From an uncultured Lachnospiraceae bacterium (GTDB lineage: Bacteria > Bacillota > Clostridia > Lachnospirales > Lachnospiraceae), in NCBI GenBank assembly GCA_951800685.1, contig CATOJY010000009.1:1-64000 (forward strand): 64,000 bases of DNA, in the 5' to 3' direction. The notes under the pieces were generated by a model, which did no database searches, had not been told where the DNA came from, and worked only from the letters and a program-made list of their open reading frames with translations. The position numbers were made by a program, and so were the translations under genes. Each line of letters begins with the position of its first letter. Position 1 is the stretch's first letter. This document shows, piece after piece, positions 37,091-45,006 of this stretch.

Positions 37091-38368
37091 ATGAAAGGTG
37101 GAACAAGAAAACGCGGCTCAACATGGTCATATTATTTTGACCTCGGCACAGTAGACGGGAAACGCCAGAAGAGGGAAAAAGGCGGCTTCAAAACCAAAAA
37201 GGAAGCGGAAGCGGCGCTTGCGAAGGCAATCAATGAGTACCTTAATACCGGGCAAGTATTTGAACCCTCCGAGATCACCGTATCAGATTACCTTGATCAA
37301 TGGTATGACCTGTACTGCAAACCGAACCTGAAATATAACACGCAGCTAGGCTATCTACGGATCATGGAAGGACATTTGAAGCCCCGTTTTGGCCAGTACC
37401 GTCTAAAAGCTGTTACTGCTGCCGCATTGCAGGAATATGCCAACAAGCTGAAAATGGATGGACTAGCCAAACACTCTATAACCGGGATCCTGTCCGTATT
37501 CGGTGCGGCGCTGGACTATGCCGTTGAACCACTCCACTATCTCCCGACTAACCCTATGCGCTATGTGAAATATCCTAAAGTAGAGAAGAAGCCCCGTGAA
37601 AGGATCATCCTGACGCTTGAAGAATGGCAGCGGATTATTAAGCGCTTCCCTGCCGGATCCCGATATCATATCCCCTTGATGATCGGATTTTATACGGGCC
37701 TGCGGATCAGTGAAGCCTTTGCCCTGACATGGGATGACATAGACCTTGAAAACAGAACCCTGACCGTCAACAAACAGATTGTAAAGCGGAACTTTGGAGC
37801 TGATGTCCGCAAGGCCGTGGAAAAGACTGGGAAAAAGGAAATGCGTTCCTCATGGTACTTTACCACAACCAAAACTGCATCTTCCATGCGTACCGTAAAG
37901 TTTGGCGATACACTCTATCAGGCGTTGAATCAGGAGCACACCGCCCAGCTGAAAAATGAACTGAAATACAGTGAATACTATACGATCCATGTCCTGAAAA
38001 AAGAGGTTGACGAAAAAGGAAACGATATGCAGCGCATTGTTCCTATACAGAAGTGCGTTGAATCGGCCTTACCCCGTGTCCGTATGGTCTGCATAGCAGA
38101 AAACGGAGAATATACTTCCACGGATTCCTTCAAGTATTGTGCAAGGGTGATCCACAAGGAACTGCTACTTGCTTTTGATTATCATTCCCTGCGGCACACC
38201 CATGCCACGATCCTGATTGAATCCGGCGCTGATGTGAAGGACGTACAAACCCGTCTGGGTCATTCTAACATCCAGACTACACTACAGACGTATGTACATG
38301 ATACAGAAATTATGGCCTCACGGTCTGTTGATATTTTCGAACATGCTATAAACCGCAAAACCTCATAA
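37091..38368 (+). CDS. int: Tyrosine integrase of the prophage
   Basis: A 425-residue site-specific recombinase. Residues 1-55 form an AP2-like arm-binding domain (G-S-T-W-S-Y-Y-F-D-L-G). Residues 60-165 form the SAM-like core-binding domain (T-V-S-D-Y-L-D-Q-W-Y). The catalytic domain has Arg in G-L-R-I-S-E-A, His-x-x-Arg in S-L-R-H-T-H-A, His in L-G-H-S-N-I-Q, and the nucleophile Tyr in L-Q-T-Y-V-H-D. AAAGGAGG precedes the start. Adjacent attR and the arm repeats make this the enzyme that inserted the phage into rlmD. Confidence 0.95.
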   Translation: MKGGTRKRGSTWSYYFDLGTVDGKRQKREKGGFKTKKEAEAALAKAINEYLNTGQVFEPSEITVSDYLDQWYDLYCKPNLKYNTQLGYLRIMEGHLKPRFGQYRLKAVTAAALQEYANKLKMDGLAKHSITGILSVFGAALDYAVEPLHYLPTNPMRYVKYPKVEKKPRERIILTLEEWQRIIKRFPAGSRYHIPLMIGFYTGLRISEAFALTWDDIDLENRTLTVNKQIVKRNFGADVRKAVEKTGKKEMRSSWYFTTTKTASSMRTVKFGDTLYQALNQEHTAQLKNELKYSEYYTIHVLKKEVDEKGNDMQRIVPIQKCVESALPRVRMVCIAENGEYTSTDSFKYCARVIHKELLLAFDYHSLRHTHATILIESGADVKDVQTRLGHSNIQTTLQTYVHDTEIMASRSVDIFEHAINRKTS

Positions 38369-38369
38369 T

Positions 38370-38477
38370 AAAAAGGACTGTTCAACATTCTGATATGATA
38401 CCTCCTAAGTAGATTTTGGGTATTTACCTTGTCTACTTAGGAGGTATTATATCATTCAGACTCGTTCAGTCCTTTTT
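38370..38477. terminator. Very long hairpin after int, bidirectional terminator
   Basis: Arms 38391-38413 and 38432-38454 pair over 23 bp with one mismatch around an 18-base loop. Outer arms AAAAAGGACTG (38370-38380) and CAGTCCTTTTT (38467-38477) pair too, giving A- and T-runs at the ends. It would stop transcription out of int and into it from the rlmD side. Confidence 0.75.
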
Positions 38478-38495
38478 ATATTTTTTCTCTGAACT

Positions 38496-38515
38496 GGTGG
38501 CAAATAGGTGGCAAA
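38496..38515. repeat. Arm-site repeats near attR
   Basis: GGTGGCAAA at 38496-38504 and 38507-38515, 11 bp apart, in the same orientation and spacing as the pair at 422 and 433. They lie 68 bp inside attR. Confidence 0.5.
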
Positions 38516-38551
38516 TCACTTTTTTCTCATATTCTAAAGTCCTTAAAACAC

Positions 38552-39991
38552 TTAATTTATACGATTTAAGAGGCATACCGTCTCCACATTCGCCGTCCAC
38601 GGGAACTGGTCAACTGCCACAGCCCGCTCTACCTCGTATCCCCTCTCCAGAAACACTTCCAGATCCCGTACCAGACTGGTCGGTTTACAGGAAATATACA
38701 GAATATGCTCCACCCCATACCGGATGATTTTATCAAGCGCCTTCGGATGAATACCGTCCCGCGGCGGATCCAAAAGAATCACATCCGGCTTCTCCTCTAT
38801 ATTATCGATCACCTTCAACACATCTCCTGCAACAAATTCACAGTTATGTAAACTATTTAATGCCGCGTTCTTTCTCGCCGCTTTCACCGCCTCTTCTACG
38901 ATTTCTACACCGATCACCTTCTTCGCCACCGGCGCCATCAGCTGTGCGATCGTGCCCGTACCGCTGTAAAGGTCATACACGATCTTATCACACTTTGTTC
39001 CCTGTTCCTCTGCGCTATCTGCTTCTGGTCCGATATACTCTGCGATATACTCCCGCGCTGTCTGATAAAGTACCTCGGCGCCCAGACTGTTTGTCTGGAA
39101 GAAAGAAAAGGTAGAAACCTCAAACTGCAATCCCAGTAATTCCTCGTAGAAAAAATCCTGTCCATACAGAATCTGCGTCTCATCACTTTGCACCACATCT
39201 GCCACAGCGTCATTTCTGATCTGCAGAATCCCGGCAATCTTCCCCTCCAGTGCAAGCCCTAGCAGGTGCGCCCGGAACCCCTCCAATAACTGCGTTTCCT
39301 CTATGAACATCGGTTTCTGTGTGGTAGTCACAAGCGCGATCAGGATTTCCCCGGTCTTCGCCGCCTTGCGGACGAGAAGGTGGCGAAGATAGCCAACATG
39401 ACGCAGTCTGTGATAGAAGCTGATATCTATACCCTGCTGCCGCAAACCTGTAAAATAGTCTTTCACACATCGCAGGATCTGTCTGTAATCTTCATCTATG
39501 ATTTGGCACTCCGTAACAGACACGATATCATAAAAACTTCCTCTCTTATGCATCCCCAGCGTCAATGGGCCATCCTTCATTTCATCACCAAAGGAAAATT
39601 CCATCTTATTGCGGTAACCAAAGCAGACTGGACTGGCCTTTATACCTTCAAATTTCCATGCTCCCTGCTTGTCCAGCACACTGTCAAGCAACTTTTTTAC
39701 TTGCTGCTCCTTAATTCGCAGCTGTTCTTCATAAGGCAGGGAAAGATACGTGCAGCCTCCACAGCTTCCGAAATGGGGACAAGGACTGCCGCACTCCAAT
39801 ACAGACGGCTCCAGTACAGACATTAACCGTCCCTCAGCCTTACCTTTCCGTACTTTGTTGACAACACACTGCACTTTCTGTCCTGGCAGCGCATTCTTGA
39901 CGACACAGACGCCTTCCGTCGTCTCCACAACGCCTTTGTTCGGAAACTCTACCCGCTTTACCACTCCTTCTAGAATCTGTCCCTTCTTCAT
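38552..39991 (-). CDS. rlmD: 23S rRNA (uracil-C5)-methyltransferase, prophage-altered C-terminus
   Basis: A 479-residue RumA/RlmD-type enzyme that methylates a uracil in 23S rRNA. It has an N-terminal TRAM domain (K-G-Q-I-L-E-G-V-V-K-R), Fe-S cysteines in C-G-S-P-C-P-H-F-G-S-C-G-G-C, the SAM-binding loop Y-D-L-Y-S-G-T-G-T, D-P-P-R-D-G-I, and the catalytic Cys in Y-I-S-C-K-P. The ATG at 39991 (M-K-K-G-Q) fits the family; 40003 is an alternative. The att core falls in the final T-A-N-V-E-T, after which the prophage provides a short tail in place of the host extension now found at 122-304. All catalytic parts remain. This family is also often labelled RlmCD in Firmicutes. Confidence 0.92.
   Translation of the reverse strand: MKKGQILEGVVKRVEFPNKGVVETTEGVCVVKNALPGQKVQCVVNKVRKGKAEGRLMSVLEPSVLECGSPCPHFGSCGGCTYLSLPYEEQLRIKEQQVKKLLDSVLDKQGAWKFEGIKASPVCFGYRNKMEFSFGDEMKDGPLTLGMHKRGSFYDIVSVTECQIIDEDYRQILRCVKDYFTGLRQQGIDISFYHRLRHVGYLRHLLVRKAAKTGEILIALVTTTQKPMFIEETQLLEGFRAHLLGLALEGKIAGILQIRNDAVADVVQSDETQILYGQDFFYEELLGLQFEVSTFSFFQTNSLGAEVLYQTAREYIAEYIGPEADSAEEQGTKCDKIVYDLYSGTGTIAQLMAPVAKKVIGVEIVEEAVKAARKNAALNSLHNCEFVAGDVLKVIDNIEEKPDVILLDPPRDGIHPKALDKIIRYGVEHILYISCKPTSLVRDLEVFLERGYEVERAVAVDQFPWTANVETVCLLNRIN
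38583..38596. other. attR core of the prophage, inside rlmD
   Basis: Second copy of tccacattcgccgt. It lies within the last codons of rlmD. Left of this point the coding sequence is phage-derived and supplies V-C-L-L-N-R-I-N and a stop. Confidence 0.8.
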
Positions 39992-40197
39992 CCTATTCCA
40001 CATCCCTTTCCCTTTGAACTTGTCGTCCCATCCCCTACACAAGATATCCACAGCAGTTCCTCTAACTCTAAGAAAGCACCAAATCAGTCGTCTCGCCAAT
40101 GACAAGATAACACAACAAAAGCAGGATGTTATGCACACATCCCGCTTTCAATTTACAGAATTCTCCGCTCTATCCTGTTATGCACTGTTCCTTCAGC

Positions 40198-40485
40198 TTA
40201 TGCCTTCTCCTCGGCTGCTTCCTCTTCTTCGTCCTCGTCTTCAAAGAAATCATCGTCGAAATCATCATCAAAGTCATCTTCGAAGTCCTCCAGATAATCT
40301 GGCTTGAAATAGCGGTACATTGCATAGGCAATCGCCGCAATCGCAACGACAGCACCGATGATCGCAAAGATCCACAACAGCTTATCACAGTTCTTCTCTT
40401 CCTCTTTCTTGCGTCCAAAAAGCTCATTCACTCTGGCATTGTCCAATATATCATCCAATTTATTCAGAATTTCTGTTTTGCTCAT
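40198..40485 (-). CDS. Small membrane protein with acidic tail (DUF4366-like)
   Basis: A 95-residue protein. A helical N-terminus (S-K-T-E-I-L-N-K-L-D-D-I-L-D-N-A), one membrane helix (L-W-I-F-A-I-I-G-A-V-V-A-I-A-A-I-A-Y) and a cytoplasmic tail almost entirely of Asp, Glu and Phe. The ATG at 40485 has AGAGG at a normal distance. Such low-complexity acidic tails occur in DUF4366-like clostridial proteins of unknown function. It lies between rlmD and pcrA-linked genes with its own spacing. Confidence 0.72.
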   Translation of the reverse strand: MSKTEILNKLDDILDNARVNELFGRKKEEEKNCDKLLWIFAIIGAVVAIAAIAYAMYRYFKPDYLEDFEDDFDDDFDDDFFEDEDEEEEAAEEKA

Positions 40486-40669
40486 AACCAAATCCTCTCT
40501 TTCCTGTTTTACGTTCTTTCCCGATACAAATCGTCATTATCTATAATATACCACTTCTTTTTTGTTTTTACTATAAAAATATATAATTTAATCAAAAATT
40601 TATGCATCCATCTTCGTCATAGTTATCGCAGTCCCTGCACAAACTGTCTAAATGCGACCATATAGATCT

Positions 40670-41317
40670 CTAACTCTGCATAAAAAGCCTGACGCCTGCT
40701 TCTATCCCCTCTGGATAGATAAGAACCAATTTCTGTTTCAGGAAAGGACTAAGCGCCTGCTGCAATCTGTCCCTATCCGACACATGATAGAGTTTCTCCC
40801 TGTCTGGCGTCAACAGAAGAACCAGCTTACTTCTTGCATGGAATTTCTTCAAATATTCCATGATCTCCATCACGGACTGTTCCGCTTCCAGTTTAACCGC
40901 TTCTTTTCTATGTCCCTGCTCTATCGCATAAGCCGGCATTTCCTCCGCCTCATAAGAATCAAAGAAGGTCCCCATCTGCACATAGGCAGCTGCCACTGTC
41001 TTAGTACAGATCTCTTTTCTTCCCCAGAGGATCATATTCAGCCTTATATTGCGGAACACTTCGCTCTGTTTCTTACAGGATGTGATCAGATCGGCACACA
41101 GCGTCCGCACCGTCTCTTTATCATATGCCCGATCCACCACGATTGCCATCTCCAAAATGCCGCCCTGATAGTTTCCCTGTACATGCAGCACTCTCTCGAT
41201 CTGGTTATGCAACTGCAAATTTCTGACCGGCGTAAGTGCCATAGCGTCCTCCATCTCTGTGTGAATCCTATTCCCATTCTGCTGACCTGTCATCATACCG
41301 CTTATGCGTTGTATCAA
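40670..41317 (-). CDS. Conserved hypothetical protein downstream of pcrA
   Basis: A 215-residue soluble protein. Segments G-G-I-L-E-M-A-I-V-V-D-R-A-Y-D, N-I-R-L-N-M-I-L-W-G and K-L-V-L-L-L-T-P-D-R-E-K alternate strands and helices and might be a degenerate von Willebrand A or Rossmann-like fold, but no metal motif is clear. It starts at a TTG 15 bases after the pcrA stop. An ATG at 41296 is an alternative. Co-transcription with pcrA is likely. No function is assigned. Confidence 0.6.
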   Translation of the reverse strand: MIQRISGMMTGQQNGNRIHTEMEDAMALTPVRNLQLHNQIERVLHVQGNYQGGILEMAIVVDRAYDKETVRTLCADLITSCKKQSEVFRNIRLNMILWGRKEICTKTVAAAYVQMGTFFDSYEAEEMPAYAIEQGHRKEAVKLEAEQSVMEIMEYLKKFHARSKLVLLLTPDREKLYHVSDRDRLQQALSPFLKQKLVLIYPEGIEAGVRLFMQS

Positions 41318-41331
41318 ACCTGTTCTTCCAT

Positions 41332-43773
41332 CTAGCTCTTCTTCAGCTTCGCGAATCCAGCATACATAATTTTCTGTCCGACCTCATCAAATATGACTGT
41401 CACTTGAGAATCCCGCGGTCCCGGTTCGATCTTTAACACCGTTCCTTCCCCATAGCGCATGTGACGCACCCTGTCGCCTACCCCATACTCCAGCGTTTTA
41501 TTGCCCGCCGGCTCGATCGATACCGCGCCAACACCCTGCGTCGCTCTTGTAATATAAGGCTGGTTCTCCACTGCAGTGCGTTTTGGTCTGACAATTGCTT
41601 TCGGCTTTGCCATCGCTGTAACCGCTGGCTTTCGTTCCACCTTCGCCTGTTCTGCTGCAAAATCCCTGCCAAAAGACAGACTCTTTGGTTTGTCAAACAC
41701 ATTATCCGGCACACGACGGTAGGGTGTCTGCACCTCAAAAGACCTGCTCTCAAAGCTTCCTGTCTCAAAAGGTTTTGCCTTAAAGAAACTGCGTTCTCTG
41801 GAATCCTCCTCGTACTCCTGTTGATCTGGTCGCTTTGGTTTCGGCGGATTATTATCCATCAGAAGCGGCGGTATTTCCCTGACAAAACGGCTTACCGGAT
41901 TATACTGTGTCTCTCCTCTGATCATACGCTGTCTGGCATAAGTGATTGTCAAGTCATCCTTCGCTCTGGTGATACCCACATAGGCAAGCCGCCTCTCCTC
42001 CTCAATCTCCATCGGATCATCAGACATAATCGTCATATAGCTGGGAAAAATACCATCCTCCAGTCCTGCCAGATACACGTGGGAAAATTCCAGTCCTTTC
42101 GCGGAATGCAGCGTCATAAGCAGCACTCTGTTATCCGACTCACCTACTTTATCAATATCTGCAACGAGGGCTACCTCTTCCAGAAACTCGCTTAAATCCG
42201 GCTCATCGTGCACCTCTTCATATGCTACCACCTTACTGAGCAGTTCATCGATATTTTCAATACGGTCAGCGGCGTCCTCCTCACCGGATTCTTCCAGTTC
42301 CTTCACATACCCTGTCGTCTCTAAGATATCCCGCACTAATTCTTCCAAACTGTAGAATTCCAGCTTACTGCGCATTGTCTGTATCATTGTAACAAAAGGT
42401 TTCAACTTCGAGGCGCTTCTGCCAATAGTCATGATCTGGTCTGCTTCTTTAAGCGCATCGTAAAAACTGATCTGTCTGCTGTCTGCATATTCCTGCACCC
42501 GCACAATGGTGGTCATACCAATGCCCCGCTTCGGGACATTAATGATCCGCTTCACCGCCACATCATCCTGCCCGTTGTCAATCGTCTTCAAATAAGCCAG
42601 AATGTCCTTGATTTCCTTCCTGGCATAGAAATTGACGCCGCCAATTACATCATAGGGAATCCCTTCCATGATAAACTTCTCTTCTAACAGGCGGGCCTGC
42701 GCATTTGTGCGGTAGAGCACTGCACACTCGCCATATTCGGCTTCTCCTTCCCGCCTCTTCGCCGCCACATCACCCGCTATGTATTCCGCCTCTTCGTATG
42801 CAGTATCAAATTGTCTGAAATGAATCCTGTTTCCTTCCTTCTTGTCTGTCCAAAGCGCTTTATCCTTGCGCCTTGTGTTATTCTTGATCACAGCATTCGC
42901 CGCGTCCAAAACAACCTGCGTAGAGCGGTAATTCTGCTCCAGCCTGATTACACAGGCCTCCGGGTAAACTTTTTCAAAATCAAGAATATTACGGATATTA
43001 GCCCCGCGGAACTTATAGATGGATTGGTCGTCATCTCCTACTACGCAGAGATTCCGATATTTGTCAGCAAGCAGCCTGACCAATTCAAACTGCGCCGTGT
43101 TGGTATCCTGGTACTCGTCCACCATGATATAGCGGAACCTTTCCTGATAGTTATTCAGTACTTCTGCATCCGCCTTAAACAGCTCCACCGTCTTCATAAT
43201 CAAATCGTCAAAATCCAGTGCATTATTCTTATGCAGAACCGCCTGGTATTCTTTGTAAGCTTTCGCGATCCTGCTCGCATTATAATCGTATCCCGCCTGC
43301 ATCTCATACTGCAAAGGATCAATCAGTTCATCTTTCGCCGAAGAAATGGCACTCATAACCGTCCGTTCCTTCAGCATTTTCGTATCAATCTGCAGTTTCT
43401 TACAGACTTCCTTCATCACACCTTTCTGGTCATCTGTATCATAAATGGTAAAATGATTATCATATCCGATCCTGTCAATATATCTGCGCAGGATCCTGAC
43501 ACAGGTAGAATGAAAAGTAGAAACCCAGATCTGTTCAGCTCCAAAGCCGACAATCTTATCCACGCGTTCCCGCATTTCCCCTGCCGCCTTGTTGGTGAAA
43601 GTGATCGCCATGATCTGATAGGGATTTACTCCCTCCTGATCGATCAGATAGGCGGCTCTGTGGGTCAGCACCCTGGTCTTTCCTGACCCTGCACCCGCCA
43701 GAATCAAAACCGGGCCCTGGGTCTGCATGACCGCCTGCTTTTGTTTCTCGTTTAAAGTATCATATATGCTCAT
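41332..43773 (-). CDS. pcrA: UvrD/PcrA family DNA helicase
   Basis: An 813-residue SF1A 3'-5' helicase for repair and replication-conflict resolution. Motifs in order: A-G-A-G-S-G-K-T-R (Walker A, residues 26-34), T-F-T-N-K-A-A (Ia), M-V-D-E-Y-Q-D-T-N (II), G-D-D-D-Q-S-I-Y-K-F-R-G-A (III), L-E-Q-N-Y-R-S-T (IV), T-L-H-S-A-K-G-L-E-F (V), Y-V-G-I-T-R-A (VI). The C-terminal Tudor-like segment (V-G-D-R-V-R-H-M-R-Y-G-E-G-T-V) is typical of Gram-positive PcrA and binds RNA polymerase. The start M-S-I-Y-D-T-L-N-E-K-Q is the family start. Confidence 0.95.
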   Translation of the reverse strand: MSIYDTLNEKQKQAVMQTQGPVLILAGAGSGKTRVLTHRAAYLIDQEGVNPYQIMAITFTNKAAGEMRERVDKIVGFGAEQIWVSTFHSTCVRILRRYIDRIGYDNHFTIYDTDDQKGVMKEVCKKLQIDTKMLKERTVMSAISSAKDELIDPLQYEMQAGYDYNASRIAKAYKEYQAVLHKNNALDFDDLIMKTVELFKADAEVLNNYQERFRYIMVDEYQDTNTAQFELVRLLADKYRNLCVVGDDDQSIYKFRGANIRNILDFEKVYPEACVIRLEQNYRSTQVVLDAANAVIKNNTRRKDKALWTDKKEGNRIHFRQFDTAYEEAEYIAGDVAAKRREGEAEYGECAVLYRTNAQARLLEEKFIMEGIPYDVIGGVNFYARKEIKDILAYLKTIDNGQDDVAVKRIINVPKRGIGMTTIVRVQEYADSRQISFYDALKEADQIMTIGRSASKLKPFVTMIQTMRSKLEFYSLEELVRDILETTGYVKELEESGEEDAADRIENIDELLSKVVAYEEVHDEPDLSEFLEEVALVADIDKVGESDNRVLLMTLHSAKGLEFSHVYLAGLEDGIFPSYMTIMSDDPMEIEEERRLAYVGITRAKDDLTITYARQRMIRGETQYNPVSRFVREIPPLLMDNNPPKPKRPDQQEYEEDSRERSFFKAKPFETGSFESRSFEVQTPYRRVPDNVFDKPKSLSFGRDFAAEQAKVERKPAVTAMAKPKAIVRPKRTAVENQPYITRATQGVGAVSIEPAGNKTLEYGVGDRVRHMRYGEGTVLKIEPGPRDSQVTVIFDEVGQKIMYAGFAKLKKS

Positions 43774-43861
43774 TTCCTGTACTGTTCCTTCTATCAATAT
43801 ACTCTGCTTTTGCCCTCTGCGCCGCCTGCCTCTGCCTCACAAAATCTTTTATGCCGCCTGC

Positions 43862-44872
43862 TCAAAGCAGCTTGTTTCCACAGTTCCCACAAAATTTGGT
43901 TCCCGTCGTGGGCGTCCCACAATTCGGACAGAATTTCGGACCTGCGCTGCCCCCATCTGCCGCCGCATTTCCTGCCTGCACTGGCTGCTGCACCGGTACC
44001 CCTGCATCGGTATTCCCGCCCAGGTTCATCTGATTCATCATCTGCTGTCCCAGCGCCATTCCCATCTGTATACCTACCATATCGGAAGCCATATTAGAAC
44101 CATGCCCTCCTTTGGCCATACTATCCGCGGCGGCAATTTGTGTATACCTGCCCAAATCTCCAACCATGGACTGTGCTGCCGCCTTCTCCTGCATCCGCTT
44201 GATCTCTTCCGGATAGGAAAAGCTTTCAATCGTAAAATCTGTAATCCCAATCCCCAGCTTACGCATATCCTGATCAAGATCCGCCCCAATGCCAGCCGCA
44301 ATGCTCCTGGCATCTGCCTGCAGGTTGAACATATCCCTGCCTTCCTTACTGATCCAGCTCATCAACAGCTGGTCCAGGCTGGCCACAATACGCGTCTTCA
44401 CATCTTCCACAGTATACCGCTGTCTGATACCAGCCAGCTTTTCGATCACCACATCATGTTCCACTACCTGGCAGTTAAAGGTACCGAAAGCCCGCACCGG
44501 CATACCGCCTGGCAATCCTGGCGCCTGCAGGTTGATGGCATTCTTCGTTCCCCATTTCACCAACAGTTCCTTCGTATTGATAAAAAGTACTTCCGCGCGG
44601 AGCGGCGTATTAAACCCAAACCGAAAACTCTTTAAGGTTGTCAGAAAAGGAATGATGTCAGATTCTATATCATAATCGCCATCCTCCTCAAAAATCCCTT
44701 CTACTCTGCCATTGTACAGAAAGACTGCATCCTGTCCAGGACGGATAATCAGTCTGGAACCTTTCTTAATCTCCTGATTCTGCCATTTATAAAAGATAAC
44801 GCCTTCTTCACTCTCATTCCACTCTACCAGATTCGAAAACTGGTTCTTCAAAAATCCCATTGCCACACCCAT
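43862..44872 (-). CDS. SPFH-domain protein with C-terminal zinc ribbon (YdjI-like)
   Basis: A 336-residue protein. After G-F-L-K-N-Q-F the SPFH/band-7-like domain spans about residues 25-240 (G-S-R-L-I-I-R-P-G-Q-D-A-V-F, R-A-E-V-L-F-I-N). A Gly/Met/Gln-rich linker follows. The C-terminus is a double zinc ribbon (F-C-P-N-C-G and K-F-C-G-N-C-G). In Bacillus a homologue (YdjI) localises to the membrane with PspA-type stress proteins. A membrane-stress scaffold role is inferred. ATG 44872 follows AGGAAAGGAA. It is monocistronic upstream of pcrA in the same direction. Confidence 0.82.
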   Translation of the reverse strand: MGVAMGFLKNQFSNLVEWNESEEGVIFYKWQNQEIKKGSRLIIRPGQDAVFLYNGRVEGIFEEDGDYDIESDIIPFLTTLKSFRFGFNTPLRAEVLFINTKELLVKWGTKNAINLQAPGLPGGMPVRAFGTFNCQVVEHDVVIEKLAGIRQRYTVEDVKTRIVASLDQLLMSWISKEGRDMFNLQADARSIAAGIGADLDQDMRKLGIGITDFTIESFSYPEEIKRMQEKAAAQSMVGDLGRYTQIAAADSMAKGGHGSNMASDMVGIQMGMALGQQMMNQMNLGGNTDAGVPVQQPVQAGNAAADGGSAGPKFCPNCGTPTTGTKFCGNCGNKLL

Positions 44873-45006
44873 TTCCTTTCCTATATTCCTATTCCCTGAA
44901 ATGCAAGACATAAAGAGAGTATATCATAGAACACATTTTCCCCACAAGTTTTTTCGTTTTTATCCAGCTTTTCGAAAAACTTTTCCTACTTATCTCAAAG
45001 AAGGGC

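Noticed and set aside
41461..43686. Plus-strand reading frames of 244 and 291 residues
   Set aside because: Antisense to pcrA, whose helicase motifs are all intact on the minus strand.
43727..44635. Plus-strand reading frame of 302 residues
   Set aside because: Antisense to the SPFH protein gene. His/Cys-rich composition is typical of shadow frames.
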